A stretch of 64,000 nt of DNA from DASZIT01 sp963819695 (lineage in GTDB: Bacteria; Actinomycetota; Acidimicrobiia; Acidimicrobiales; RAAP-2). Shown here one piece after another: positions 17,488 to 27,262 of the stretch. Position numbers and translations under genes: made by a program. Where the stretch lies: the NCBI GenBank assembly GCA_963819695.1, contig CAWFXD010000003.1:310001-374000 (forward strand). Reading direction: 5' to 3'. A model generated the notes under the pieces. It had not been told where the DNA came from, ran no database searches, and saw nothing but the letters and a program-made list of their open reading frames with translations. Each line of letters begins with the position of its first letter. The stretch's first letter is position 1.

Positions 17488-18384
17488 ATGAGCCATCCAG
17501 GGATCGAGATCGTGAAGCAACTTCTGGCCGACGCCGGCCTGCTCACCGGCCCCATCGAAGACCAGCGGGCGGCCATGGACGCCGCCTCGGTCGGGGCGCC
17601 GCCGCCGGACGGGGTGTCGGTCGAGACCGCCGAGCTGGGCGGGCGGCCGGCGGAGTGGCTGACGCCGGACGGGGTCGGCCGGGCGGCCGCCCTCCTCTAC
17701 CTGCACGGGGGCGGCTACGGCTCGGGGTCCCTCAACAGCCACCGGGATCTGGCTTCCCGGATCGCCATCGCCTCGGGGTGCGCGGCGGTCACCCTCGGCT
17801 ACCGGCTCGCCCCCGAAGACCCCTTCCCGGCGGCGGTCGAGGACGCGGTCGCCGCCTACCAACAGCTGCTGGCCGACGGGATCCCCCCCGAGCGGCTGGT
17901 GGTGGCCGGCGACTCGGCCGGCGGAGGACTGACCATGGCCCTGCTGCTGGCCCTGCGGGCCGACGGCATCCCGTTGCCGGCCGCCGAGGTCTGCCTGTCG
18001 CCCTGGGTCGATCTCACCCAGTCGGCACCCTCCTACCAGGAGCTGGCCGACCGGGACCCGATGGTCAGCAAAAAGGATCTCGACGGGCTGGCCGACGCCT
18101 ACCTGGCCGGGACCGATCCCCGCACCGAGCTCGCCTCCCCCCTGTTCGCCGCCGACCTGTCCGGACTCCCGCCCCTCCGGATCGAGGTGGGGGCGGACGA
18201 GGTGCTCCTCGACGATGCCACCCGGCTGGCCGAGCGGGCGACCGAAGCCGGCAATGACGTCACCCTCACCGTGTGGCCGGAGATGATCCACGTGTTCCAG
18301 GCGTTCCCCGGGGTGATCCTCCCCGAGACCGATCTGAGCGTGGCCGCCATCGGCGAGTTCGTGGCCGGCCACCTCGCGGGGTAG
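17488..18384 (+). CDS. Hormone-sensitive-lipase-type alpha/beta hydrolase
   Basis: 298 residues. The family signatures are the oxyanion motif 'LYLHGGGYGSGS', 'LGYRLAPEDPFPAAVEDA', the nucleophile motif 'VAGDSAGGGL', the acid in 'VGADEVLLDD', and the His in 'WPEMIHVFQAFP'. These enzymes hydrolyse short or medium acyl esters. The ATG at 17488 ('MSHPGIEIVK') is chosen because upstream in-frame sequence overlaps the divergent enoyl-CoA hydratase promoter and is not family-like. Confidence 0.9.
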   Translation: MSHPGIEIVKQLLADAGLLTGPIEDQRAAMDAASVGAPPPDGVSVETAELGGRPAEWLTPDGVGRAAALLYLHGGGYGSGSLNSHRDLASRIAIASGCAAVTLGYRLAPEDPFPAAVEDAVAAYQQLLADGIPPERLVVAGDSAGGGLTMALLLALRADGIPLPAAEVCLSPWVDLTQSAPSYQELADRDPMVSKKDLDGLADAYLAGTDPRTELASPLFAADLSGLPPLRIEVGADEVLLDDATRLAERATEAGNDVTLTVWPEMIHVFQAFPGVILPETDLSVAAIGEFVAGHLAG

Positions 18385-18410
18385 CGGGCGGCACCGTGGC
18401 ACCGTGCGGG

Positions 18411-18440
18411 CCACCGGCCACCGGCCACCGGCCACCGGCC
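18411..18440. repeat. Short tandem repeat (ccaccgg)x4
   Basis: Four exact copies of the 7-base unit ccaccgg plus two bases, located between the convergent stops of the lipase-type gene and the RodZ-like gene. Such a tract can slip during replication. No function is evident. Confidence 0.7.
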
Positions 18441-18454
18441 GGCGGTCGGGGTGC

Positions 18455-19541
18455 CTAGGCGGTGGAGGTGAAGGTGTAGGTGAAGGGGGTGTTGGCCGGG
18501 GTGTTCAGAAACTCCGCTTTGCCGTTGATGAAGATCCCCACCACCACCGCCGCGCTCCCCACCTGCACGCTGATCGACTTGCCGGCCGGGAACGCCTGTG
18601 TCCTGGCCGCCCTGGAGGTCCCCCTGCAGCAGGGGGGTGGCCGAGGACGAGTCGATGACCTGGACCCAGCAGACGTCGGAGGCGGCCAGCTTGAGGGTGA
18701 ATTGCCGGCTGGCCACCGAGTACTGCCCGAAGGTCGAGCCGTCGGTGGTGGTCTCGACCACCGGGTCGGGTTTCGGCGCCGGCGCCGCCACGGCGGGCCG
18801 GGGCGCGGGTGCCAGCGGTGCCCCGCCGGGCCCGGTCACCCGCAGGATGTGGGATTCGACGAACCATTGGGGCTGCGAGCTCTGGATCACCGTCCCGGCG
18901 ACGGCCGCCACCACCAGCACGGCCACCACCCAGGTGGCCACCTTCAGCGGGGTGGCCGCCCTCCGCCGCCGGCGGGCCCGGGCCATGGCCCGTTTGGCCT
19001 CCTTGAAGTCGGAGGGGGCGATGGCCGGGATCATGCCGGTGGGCGGGCCGACGGCCACCCCGTAGCCGTAGGCGCCGGAACCGGTGCCGGCCGTGGAGGT
19101 GGCGAAGCCGGCCACCCGGGGGACCTGTCCGGTCTGGGTGAAGGCCCGCAGGTGCTCGGGACCGCTGGTCACCGCGGCCACCACCCCGGTGAGCCCGCCG
19201 TTGTCCCGCATCCGGCGACGACCGTTGGCGACCGGGGCCGACGACCAGGCTTCCATCAGCTGGAGGGCGAGGGCGTCCCCGTCGAGGGTCAGAAAGGCGG
19301 CGTAGCGCCGGAGGGTGGACAGGGCCATCGCCTGGTCGGGCATCGAACGCAGGTCGCCGGCTTCGAGCCCTTCGAGCTGGGTGATGGGCCGGCCGAGCCG
19401 GTCGTGCACGGTGACCAGGTCGAGTCCGCGCTGCTCCCTCGTCTCTCGGAGCATCCTCCCGATCTCTTGGGGAGAGGAAGGGAGGGTTTGCTGCTGTTGT
19501 TCGCCGCGTCGGCGTGTGGTGCCACCACGTTGCCGGGTCAC
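18455..19541 (-). CDS. RodZ-like HTH membrane protein with C-terminal DUF4115, one frameshift
   Basis: Reconstructed length about 360 residues. Order of parts: a charged N-terminus, a cytoplasmic helix-turn-helix ('RMLRETREQRGLDLVTVHDR' to 'LRRYAAFLTLDGDAL', about residues 28-90), a linker, a single membrane helix ('VATWVVAVLVVAAVAGTVI'), a Pro/Ala-rich stretch, and an extracytoplasmic DUF4115-like domain ('ASDVCWVQVIDSSS', 'QVGSAAVVVGIFINGKAEF'). This is the architecture of RodZ, the cell-shape protein. The last ~45 residues lie in another frame, with the break near 18593-18604, where one reading ends 'QGGQDTGVPGRQ' and the true one continues 'AFPAGKSISVQVG'. The start is GTG at 19541. Confidence 0.75.
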
Positions 19542-19670
19542 TGGTGTCTCCTGACTCTTCCCTGCGGGTAAGAGTACCTGGAAGGGATTCTATTCTGCCT
19601 TCGCGGACGCGGTTTTTCTCCGTCGGTTCCGCCGCGCCACCGGCAAGGGCCCCGATCGCCGAGAAGCCGG

Positions 19671-20858
19671 TCAGCTCACCGCCGCGTGCACCGCCTCGAT
19701 CAGCGAGCCGGTCCGGGGATCGCCGCTCAACCCGAGGCGCATCTGGTTCATCACGTAGGCGAAGGCGACTCCCGACCCCGGCTGGGCGAAGCCGACCGAA
19801 CCACCGGCGCCATAGTGGCCGAAGCTCCCGGGCCCGAGGAAGGGCGAGAAGTCGGAATCGCACAACATGCCCAGCCCGAAGATCGACTCGGCCCCGAGCA
19901 CCCGGTCCTCGCCGGAGGTCCGGGGGGTGGTCATCTGCGCCACGGTGCCGGGGGAGAGGATCCGGACCCCGTCGACCTCGCCGATCAGCCCGGCGTACAT
20001 CCGGGCCAGTGAACGGGCGGTGGTGATCCCGTTGGCCGCCGGCACCTCGGCGGCGTGCACCGCCCGGGTGTTGAACACCCCGTCGCCGTCCTCGAAGCTG
20101 CCGAAGGCGCCACCCAGGAAGAGGGCCCGGGTCCCGAGGCCGTCGGGCCCGAAGTTGGTGGCCATCCGCTCGAGCTCCTCCGGCGCCATCTCCGCGATGT
20201 GGTCGAGCGACATGTTGAGGGGAGCCACCCGGCCCTCCTCCGACTCGGGAAGCCCGATCCAGAACTCGAGACCCAGGGGGGTCGCCACCTCGTCGGCGAA
20301 GAACGTGCCCAGACTCTTGCCGCTGATGCGCCTGACCACCTCGCCGACCAGCCAGCCGTAGGTCAGCGCGTGGTAGCCGTGGGCGGTGCCCGGTTCCCAC
20401 AACGGCTTCTGGGCGGCGAGGGCGGCGATCATCGGGTCCCAGGCCAGCGCCTCCGGCAGGCTGAGGGTGGCGTCGATGGCGGGCAGCCCGGCCTGGTGGG
20501 TCAGCAGCCACTCGACCGGCAGGCCGGCCTTGCCCTCGGCCCCGAACTCCGGCCAGTACTCGGTCACCGGCGCCGACGGGTCCAGCAGGCCGCGTTGGAT
20601 GAGCAGGTTGGCGCACACCGCGGTGGCGCCCTTGGTGGTCGAGAACACCAGCTGAAGGGAGTCCGGGCCGTAGGCGAGCCCGGTGGGTGGGTCGGCCGTC
20701 CCCCCCCACAGGTCGACCACCGGGACGCCGTCCTTGTACAGGCAGAAGGCGGCCCCCTGGTCGCCGCGCTCGGCGAAGTTGGCGGCGAAGGCGTCCCGCA
20801 CCCCCTCGTAGCCGGGCTCGACCCGCCCGTCGATGGTGGCGGTTTCGGCGTCGGTCAT
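19671..20858 (-). CDS. Serine beta-lactamase-like hydrolase (class C / esterase B type)
   Basis: 395 residues. 'LQLVFSTTKGATAVCANLL' contains the S-x-x-K nucleophile motif (STTK). 'HGYHALTYGWLVGEV' contains the Tyr of the second motif (Y-x-x form). 'GPGSFGHYGAGGSVGFAQP' corresponds to the third (H-x-G) motif. This matches the cytoplasmic beta-lactamase-family esterases such as EstB. No signal peptide is visible, so hydrolysis of antibiotics is unlikely and an ester substrate is more probable. The length is normal. Confidence 0.85.
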   Translation of the reverse strand: MTDAETATIDGRVEPGYEGVRDAFAANFAERGDQGAAFCLYKDGVPVVDLWGGTADPPTGLAYGPDSLQLVFSTTKGATAVCANLLIQRGLLDPSAPVTEYWPEFGAEGKAGLPVEWLLTHQAGLPAIDATLSLPEALAWDPMIAALAAQKPLWEPGTAHGYHALTYGWLVGEVVRRISGKSLGTFFADEVATPLGLEFWIGLPESEEGRVAPLNMSLDHIAEMAPEELERMATNFGPDGLGTRALFLGGAFGSFEDGDGVFNTRAVHAAEVPAANGITTARSLARMYAGLIGEVDGVRILSPGTVAQMTTPRTSGEDRVLGAESIFGLGMLCDSDFSPFLGPGSFGHYGAGGSVGFAQPGSGVAFAYVMNQMRLGLSGDPRTGSLIEAVHAAVS

Positions 20859-21051
20859 GGTTCCCCCACTCTGGTCCAGCGGGCGGTCACCGGCGGACGG
20901 CCCGGGCCGACGCTACCGGTGGACGGCCCGGAGGGACACATCGGGGCGGCTCCGAGGGAATGTTGCGGGCGCAACTATGTTGAAGGAGGTGACGAGGTGA
21001 GGTGGGCCGGCCGGGTGGCGGGCCGCGGGCCGAGCCCGAAGGAGGTCGGCC

Positions 21052-22008
21052 ATGCCGGCGGTGACAGTTGAAGACACCCTTTCCCTTCCCCGGATCCCCG
21101 AACCGGATCCGGTGACCACCGGCCGGCGGGTGCTCTCGGTGACCTCGGCGCCCACCGCCTTCGAAGGCGAGGGCTTCCCGGTCCGCCGGGCGTTCGCCGG
21201 CGTCGACCGCGCCCAGCTCGACCCCTTCGTCCACATGGACCAGATGGGCGAGGTGGAGTACGCCCCGGGGGAGGCCAAGGGGACACCCTGGCATCCCCAC
21301 CGCGGCTTCGAGACGGTGACCTACATGATCGACGGCACCTTTCAGCACCGGGACTCGATCGGCGGCGGCGGCCTGATCACCAACGGGGACACCCAGTGGA
21401 TGACGGCCGGATCCGGGATCCTCCATATCGAGCGCCCACCCGAGGCGCTGGTGGCCAGCGGCGGGGTGTTCCACGGCATCCAGCTGTGGGTCAACCTGGC
21501 GAGGGCGGAGAAGATGACCGCGCCCCGCTACCAGGACATCGGGGCCGGCAACGTGGTGCTGCTGTCCAACCCCGACGGCGGGGCCCTGGTCCGGCTCATC
21601 GCCGGCGACCTGGCCGGCTTCGCCGGGCCGGGATCGACCCACTCGCCGATCACCTTGCTCCACGCCACGGTGAGCCCGGGGGCGAAGCTGGTGCTCCCCT
21701 GGCGTCGCGACTTCAACGCCCTGGTCTACGTGCTCTCCGGCGACGGGAGCGTCGGCGATCACGGCCAACCCCTCCGCTCCGGCCAGCTGGCCGTGCTCGG
21801 CGAGGGCGACAACATCGTGGTGGGGGCCGACGCCGTCCAGGAGTCACGCTCGCCGGGCCTCGACGTGCTGGTGCTCGGCGGCCGCCCGATCCGGGAGCCG
21901 GTCTATGCCTACGGGCCCTTCGTGATGAACACCCAGGACGAGATCGCCCAGGCGTTCGACGACTTCCGGGCCGGCCGGTTGGGAACGGTGCCGGTCGGAG
22001 AGGGCTGA
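21052..22008 (+). CDS. Pirin-family cupin protein
   Basis: 318 residues, two cupin domains. The N-terminal metal site is 'DPFVHMDQMGEVEY' with 'WHPHRGFETVTYMIDG' and 'AGSGILHIERP' (three His and one Glu expected). The C-terminal part carries 'HSPITLLHATVSPGAKL' and 'VYVLSGDGSVG'. Pirins act as quercetinases or redox-dependent regulators, and the role here is unknown. It starts with ATG 21052 behind GGAGG (21039-21044). It is convergent with the LCP gene. Confidence 0.85.
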   Translation: MPAVTVEDTLSLPRIPEPDPVTTGRRVLSVTSAPTAFEGEGFPVRRAFAGVDRAQLDPFVHMDQMGEVEYAPGEAKGTPWHPHRGFETVTYMIDGTFQHRDSIGGGGLITNGDTQWMTAGSGILHIERPPEALVASGGVFHGIQLWVNLARAEKMTAPRYQDIGAGNVVLLSNPDGGALVRLIAGDLAGFAGPGSTHSPITLLHATVSPGAKLVLPWRRDFNALVYVLSGDGSVGDHGQPLRSGQLAVLGEGDNIVVGADAVQESRSPGLDVLVLGGRPIREPVYAYGPFVMNTQDEIAQAFDDFRAGRLGTVPVGEG

Positions 22009-22044
22009 CCCACCGCCGGTGGGCATCCAGGAGCCGGCCTGCGG

Positions 22045-23955
22045 TCAGGGGCCCTCGCCGCCACTGGCGGTACAGGACCGGGGATCCCAGGGCTGGAGCG
22101 GGGTCACCGCCGCCGACGGGGGCTGGAAGGCGCCGCTCGAGGTGGTCGAGGTGGTGGTGGGCGCCTGGCTGGTGGTCGACGCCCCGCCCCCGACGGTGGT
22201 GGCACTGCCGGAGGCGGCCGGCGGGTTCACCGAGAACTGGGTGCCGGTGACCACCGTCACCTGGGACCCGGGGGTGACCTGGGTCGGGTCGAAGGCCATG
22301 ATCACCGCGCCGGAGATGGACGAGGCCACCAGCTGAGCGGCGGCCTCGGCGCCCGGGGTCATCTGCGCGTAGTAGACGACCGTCTCGGCTTCGGCGCCCA
22401 CCGGGGTGGAGTCGCCGAGCCCGGTCATGGTGAACCCGAGGGCGCCGAGGGCGGCGGAGGTGGTGGTGGCCTGGTTGGTGGTCCCCGAGCCGTTCATCAC
22501 CGACACGGTCACCGAACTCGGGGCGGGAAGCTTGCCGCCGTGCATGGAGTCGGTGGTGGTGTTGATCCCGAGGAACTGTTGGATGACCTGCTGATCCTGG
22601 GCGGCGGCGGGGAACTCGATGGAGCCGTAGGACCCACCCTTGTAGGTGTAGTCGCCGGTCTGGCTGACCTGCACCGGCAGGGTGTACTGGGGGGCCGATC
22701 CGGCGTTGACCCCGTGGAAATTGAGGACCAGGTTGATCATGTCGCTGATGGAGAACTTGGAGTCCACCGACAGCTGCGAGGCCACCCCGTTGACCAGTTG
22801 GGTGTCGGTGATGGGGTTGGACAGGCCGTTTTTGGCGACGGCGGTGGCCAGCACCCGCAGGAACTCGTGGTCGCGCCGGATCCGGGCCAGGTCGCTGGAA
22901 TTCTCGAACGGCCAGTAGTTCGGGTTGCTGGTGGTCACCCCCGGCCCCTGGTACTGGAGATGGCGGGCCCGCACCACCTGGAGGGCGTGGAGGCCGTCGA
23001 GGGCGACGCACCCGGTGGTCTGCTGGTTGAGGCCGGAGTAGGCGTCGAACACCGGCATCGGGAAGTACATCTTGACCCCGCCCAGCGCGTTGACCACGTT
23101 GGCGAAGGTGTCGAAGTTGAGCACGACGTAGTGCTGGATGGGGATCCCGAAGTCCTCGTTGATGGCGGCGACCAGCTGGCTCGGCCCCTGGTAGAGGGCG
23201 GCGTCGATCTTGTTGGCCCCGGTGGTGCGGGCATTGGGGACGAACAGGTCGCGGGGGATGGAGAGGATGGAGACGGTGTGCTTGTTCGGGTCGAGGTGGA
23301 GGATCATGATCACGTCGCTGTTGACGCCGTTCACCCCCTGGGAGCACAGCCCGTAGGCGGGGTTCTGGACGGTGAGGGCGCAGCGGTCGGTGGACCCCAC
23401 CATCAGGATGTTCTCGGTGCCGGCGTCGGCGCCGGTGGTCGGGGAGTCGATCAGGCCCTTCACGTCGAGCCGGTGGAGCTCGTGGTTGAGGTAGTAGCCG
23501 TAGCCGGCCACGCTGCCCACCCCCGCCACGATGAGGATGACCAGGGCCAGCAGCACCCGCTTGGTCTTCTTGAAGCGCTTGGGGGGCTTGGTCGCCCGGT
23601 GGGAGTGACGTTTCCGTTTGTGGCGGTGCTTGATCTGGTCGCCGAGGTTCTGGAGGCCGGTCTCGTCGAAGGTGCCGGTGCTCTTGGTCCTACCCGCGTG
23701 GACCACCGAGGGGTCGGATGGCGGCTCCGGGTCCGACCCGTCGGTCAGCCCGGGCGGCACCGCCGGCACCTCGATGGCCACCCCGGCGGAGTCCCCGGGA
23801 GACGGCTCGGGGTCCGACCCGGGTGATTTCCCGGAACCGGAATTACCCTCGATCATCGAGCCGAGGGCGCGCAGCCCCTCCTCGTTGGGGATGCTTCCGC
23901 GCCGCGGCTGACGGGTGGGGTCGGGAGCGGGCCCGTCAGGACCGCTGCTGGCCAT
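22045..23955 (-). CDS. LytR-CpsA-Psr (LCP) family cell-wall ligase with LytR_C domain
   Basis: 636 residues. A long cytoplasmic N-terminus (acidic, then basic 'KHRHKRKRHSHRATKPPKRF') is followed by one membrane helix ('VLLALVILIVAGVGSVAGYG') and the LCP catalytic domain. The domain has 'NSDVIMILHLDPNKHTVSIL', 'SIPRDLFV', 'GANKIDAALYQGPSQLV', 'YVVLNFDTFANVVNALGGV' and 'LARIRRDHEFLRVLA', with the conserved Arg/Asp residues for pyrophosphate lipid binding. A C-terminal LytR_C domain ('VTVSVMNGSGTTNQA') and a Thr/Ser tail follow. LCP enzymes attach secondary polymers (arabinogalactan or teichoic acids) to peptidoglycan. The start is ATG 23955. Confidence 0.9.
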   Translation of the reverse strand: MASSGPDGPAPDPTRQPRRGSIPNEEGLRALGSMIEGNSGSGKSPGSDPEPSPGDSAGVAIEVPAVPPGLTDGSDPEPPSDPSVVHAGRTKSTGTFDETGLQNLGDQIKHRHKRKRHSHRATKPPKRFKKTKRVLLALVILIVAGVGSVAGYGYYLNHELHRLDVKGLIDSPTTGADAGTENILMVGSTDRCALTVQNPAYGLCSQGVNGVNSDVIMILHLDPNKHTVSILSIPRDLFVPNARTTGANKIDAALYQGPSQLVAAINEDFGIPIQHYVVLNFDTFANVVNALGGVKMYFPMPVFDAYSGLNQQTTGCVALDGLHALQVVRARHLQYQGPGVTTSNPNYWPFENSSDLARIRRDHEFLRVLATAVAKNGLSNPITDTQLVNGVASQLSVDSKFSISDMINLVLNFHGVNAGSAPQYTLPVQVSQTGDYTYKGGSYGSIEFPAAAQDQQVIQQFLGINTTTDSMHGGKLPAPSSVTVSVMNGSGTTNQATTTSAALGALGFTMTGLGDSTPVGAEAETVVYYAQMTPGAEAAAQLVASSISGAVIMAFDPTQVTPGSQVTVVTGTQFSVNPPAASGSATTVGGGASTTSQAPTTTSTTSSGAFQPPSAAVTPLQPWDPRSCTASGGEGP

Positions 23956-24079
23956 GGCCGTCAACAGTAACAAGAGTGTCACCGTGGCCGGTATCAGCCT
24001 GCATGAAAGAATGCGAGGCCCGCCGGGAGCCGCCGGCACCGGAGCGCCGGACTCCGGGGAGGGGCCGTCGAGCGGTGGA

Positions 24080-25756
24080 TCAGGTGGAAGCCGGGCGAGC
24101 CAGGATCGGTTCGACGTCCGGTTGGGCCGCGGGCGTCCCCGCCGGGCTCGAGCCGTTCGGCCGGCCGCCATCGGCCGCCGACGGGGTGCTCACCGGGACG
24201 GCGGTCAGCCGCAGGTCGTCGGGCTGCAGCCGCAGGGTGTCGAACCAGTAGCGCACCGTCCAGGTCGGCCAGTTGTTGGTCACCCGTCCGGTGGCGGTCT
24301 TGTACCAGCTCCGGCAGGAGTTGACCCAGGTGGTCCCCAGCATCAGCCGTTGCATCCGGGCATCCTCCCGGTCGTAGGCCGCGGCGGTGACCTCGATGGT
24401 GGCCGGGACCCCTTTAGCCCGGGCCTCGGTGTCGGCGGCCAGGGCCTGGAGCACCACGTTGAGCTGGCGCTCGACCATGAAGAGGATGGAGTTGTGCCCG
24501 AGGTTGGTGTTGGGCCCGTAGAGCAGGAAGCAGTTGGGGAATCCGGCCACCGAGATCCCCAGGTAGGCCCGCACCCCGTCCTCCCAGGCCGACGCCAGGG
24601 TGCGACCTCCCTTGCCGGTGACCGGAATCGCCGACAGGAAGTCGGTGGTGTGGAAGCCGGTCCCGAAGATCAGCACGTCGGCCGGGCGCCGCTTCCCGTC
24701 GGCGGTCACCACCGCGTCGGCTTCGACCCGCTCGATGGCCTCGTTGACCACCTCGACGGTCGGCCGCAGGATGGCCGGGTACCAGTCGTTGGAGATGAGC
24801 AACCGCTTGCACCCGACCGGATAGTCGGGGACCACCGACTCCGCCGGCATCCGATCGGAGACCACCTGGGTCTCGATGCCCTTGGTGATCAGCTTCCGGA
24901 ACAACTTGCCGGTCCAGCTGTCCTTCCGGAAGGCCAGCCACTTGCTCTCCAGCGACCAGTAGATCCGCCAGCGGTAGGCCAGCTCGTAGGCCCGGACATG
25001 GTCGAGCAGCCACCGCTGTCGGGGGCCGTAGACCTTGTCGGGCTTGGGAACCACATAACTGATGCTGCGCTGGAAGATGGTGAGCTCTCCGGCCTGGGCG
25101 GCGACGGGCGGGACGAACTGGATGGCGCTGGCCCCGCTCCCGACCACCGCCACCCGCTTCCCTTCGAGGTCGACCCGGTGGTCCCAGCGGGCCGAGTGCC
25201 AGCTGGGCCCGGCGAAGGTGTCGAGCCCGGGGAGGTCGGGGATAGAGGGGCGGTTGAGCTGCCCGCAGGCGAAGACGACGGCGTCGGCCTCGAGCACCTC
25301 CGACTGGCCGCCGGCGGGGGTGACCTTCACCCGCCAGCGGCCGGATCCCTCGTCGAAGGCGGCGTCGTTGACGGTGGTGCCCAGACGGAGGTGGTCGGCG
25401 AGTCCGTGGCTGGCCACCAGATCCTCGGCGTAGTCGAGGATCTCCGGCTGCTCGGCGAACCGACGGGTCCAGTCCGTCTTGGATGCGAACGAGAAGGAGT
25501 AGAGGTGGGAGGGGACGTCGCAACCGCTCCCCGGGTAGGTGTTGTCCCGCCAGGTCCCGCCCACCCCGTCCGACTGCTCGACGATGGTGAAGTCGGTGAC
25601 CCCGGCCCGCTTGAGCTGGATGCCGGTTCCCAGCCCGGACATCCCGCCGCCGACGATGATCACCGACGGGACCGGCTGCCCGGCCGACCGGGCGGCCCTC
25701 ACCGCCCGCTGCATCCGCCTCAGGCCGATGTTCAACGCCAACTCGACACCCCCCAA
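24080..25756 (-). CDS. FAD-dependent monooxygenase (Baeyer-Villiger-like)
   Basis: 558 residues. N-terminal dinucleotide fold 'VIIVGGGMSGLGTGIQLKRA', then 'VGGTWRDNTYPGSGCDVPSH' (flavin monooxygenase hallmark). The fingerprint segment reads 'FAGPSWHSARWD', matching the type I BVMO pattern FxGxxxHxxxW. The NADPH fold is 'VAVVGSGASAIQFVP', and 'LIFGTGFHTTDF' and 'LLYGPNTNLGHNS' are further family motifs. Such enzymes insert oxygen next to ketones or hydroxylate. The C-terminal ~25 residues are Ala/Pro/Ser-rich and probably disordered. It is on the same strand as, and 120 bases downstream of, the alanine dehydrogenase gene. Confidence 0.9.
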   Translation of the reverse strand: MGGVELALNIGLRRMQRAVRAARSAGQPVPSVIIVGGGMSGLGTGIQLKRAGVTDFTIVEQSDGVGGTWRDNTYPGSGCDVPSHLYSFSFASKTDWTRRFAEQPEILDYAEDLVASHGLADHLRLGTTVNDAAFDEGSGRWRVKVTPAGGQSEVLEADAVVFACGQLNRPSIPDLPGLDTFAGPSWHSARWDHRVDLEGKRVAVVGSGASAIQFVPPVAAQAGELTIFQRSISYVVPKPDKVYGPRQRWLLDHVRAYELAYRWRIYWSLESKWLAFRKDSWTGKLFRKLITKGIETQVVSDRMPAESVVPDYPVGCKRLLISNDWYPAILRPTVEVVNEAIERVEADAVVTADGKRRPADVLIFGTGFHTTDFLSAIPVTGKGGRTLASAWEDGVRAYLGISVAGFPNCFLLYGPNTNLGHNSILFMVERQLNVVLQALAADTEARAKGVPATIEVTAAAYDREDARMQRLMLGTTWVNSCRSWYKTATGRVTNNWPTWTVRYWFDTLRLQPDDLRLTAVPVSTPSAADGGRPNGSSPAGTPAAQPDVEPILARPAST

Positions 25757-25876
25757 GGTTGTTCGGCGGTTCCGTCCGTCGGGAAGGACCGGGTCCTCAG
25801 GTTACGGGGTCGGCGGCTCCGGCCCCAAATCTCCGAACCCGCGGGCGGGACCCGGCGAGTCGGGCGTACGAATCGG

Positions 25877-26995
25877 TCAGAGGAGAGCGGCGAGTGGCGA
25901 CCACGCCAGGCCGTGGGCGTCGGCCACCGGCTGGTAGACGATGCGGCCCCCGACCACGTTGACCCCGTCGGCCAGCGCCGGGTCGGCGCGGGCGGCGTCC
26001 TTCCACCCGTGGTCGGCGATGGCCAGGGCATAGGGCAGGGTGGCGTTGACCATCGCGTGGGTGGAGGAGTGGGGGACGGCGCCGGGCATGTTGGCCACGC
26101 AATAGAAGAGCGAGCCGTTGACCTCGAAGGTCGGATCCGAGTGGGTGGTGGGTCGGGTCGATTCGAAGCAGCCACCCTGGTCCACCGAGATGTCGACCAG
26201 CACCGACCCCGGGCGCATCTGCGCCACCAGGGAATCGGACACCAGGATGGGTGCCTTGGCCCCGACCACCAGCACCGCGCCGATCACGATGTCGGCGTCG
26301 ATGCAGGTCTCCTCGATGGCATGGGCGCTGGACGCCACCGTCTCCAGCGCGCCGCGGAAGTGGTGGTCGGCCCGGCGGAGACGGTCGAGGTTCCGGTCGA
26401 GGATGTAGACGTCGGAATGCATCCCGACGGCCATGGTCGCCGCGGCCCAGCCCGCCACCCCGGCACCCAGGATCACCACCCGGGCCGATCGCACCCCGGG
26501 GATGCCGCACACCAGCACCCCCCGCCCGCCCGCCGGGCTCATCAGATGGTGGGCCCCCATCAACGGGGCCATCCGCCCGGCGACTTCGCTCATCGGGGTG
26601 AGCAGGGGGAGGGATCCGTCTCCGAGCTGAACGGTCTCGTAGGCGATGGCAGTGGTGCCGGCGGCCATCAGCGCTTCGGTGCACGGCCGGGAGGCGGCCA
26701 GGTGGAGGTAGGTGAAGAGGACCTGGTCCCGGTGGAGGCCGAGACGGGGGTACTCCTCGGGAACCGGCTCCTTGACCTTCAACACCATGTCGGCCCGGGA
26801 CCAGACGTCCACGGCGTCGCCCACCACCGACCCTCCGGTGGCGACGAACTCGTCGTCGAGGATGGATGAGCCGGCCCCGGCCCCGGCCTGGATCAGCACG
26901 GTGTGGCCGGCGGCGGTGAACTCCCTGACCCCGGCCGGGGTGATCGCCACCCGGGATTCGCCGTCCTTCACCTCTGTGGGCACGCCGATGATCAT
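25877..26995 (-). CDS. ald: Alanine dehydrogenase
   Basis: 372 residues (about 371 is usual). Reversible NAD-dependent oxidative deamination of L-alanine to pyruvate. It starts 'MIIGVPTEVKDGESRVAITP' with the substrate Arg. Lys occurs in 'MVLKVKEP', the catalytic His in 'LFTYLHLAAS', and the Rossmann motif is 'VVILGAGVAGWAAATMAVGM'. 'DISVDQGGCFESTRPTTHSDP' and 'CVANMPGAVPHSSTHAMVNA' (each a run of the family consensus) are present. The frame is open far upstream, but ATG 26995 is the family start. Confidence 0.95.
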   Translation of the reverse strand: MIIGVPTEVKDGESRVAITPAGVREFTAAGHTVLIQAGAGAGSSILDDEFVATGGSVVGDAVDVWSRADMVLKVKEPVPEEYPRLGLHRDQVLFTYLHLAASRPCTEALMAAGTTAIAYETVQLGDGSLPLLTPMSEVAGRMAPLMGAHHLMSPAGGRGVLVCGIPGVRSARVVILGAGVAGWAAATMAVGMHSDVYILDRNLDRLRRADHHFRGALETVASSAHAIEETCIDADIVIGAVLVVGAKAPILVSDSLVAQMRPGSVLVDISVDQGGCFESTRPTTHSDPTFEVNGSLFYCVANMPGAVPHSSTHAMVNATLPYALAIADHGWKDAARADPALADGVNVVGGRIVYQPVADAHGLAWSPLAALL

Positions 26996-27262
26996 GGGGT
27001 CCCTCCCAGTGCATTGTGGCAGTTGCCGAGGTGTAGGCGTGTTCGGGGCTGGCTTGGCCCGGGATGGGCAGACGTCGGGATGAACACATCGCCGGGGTCG
27101 ACCGTATCCCCAGGGTACGAACTCGGAAAGGGACTCATCGATGGCTCTTCGCCCACTAACCCGACTCCCGCGAATCTCCGGCGCCCAGAAGGCGGCGGCG
27201 ATCGGCGCCTTCGCCGTTCTGGCCGCGGCCGGCCGGATGCCCATCGGATCGGTGAGCCCGGG

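Noticed and set aside
23915..26869. A 984-codon plus-strand reading across the LCP, monooxygenase and alanine dehydrogenase genes
   Set aside because: It is antisense to three well-supported genes, has Gly/Arg/Val-heavy composition typical of GC-rich shadows, and shows no domain.
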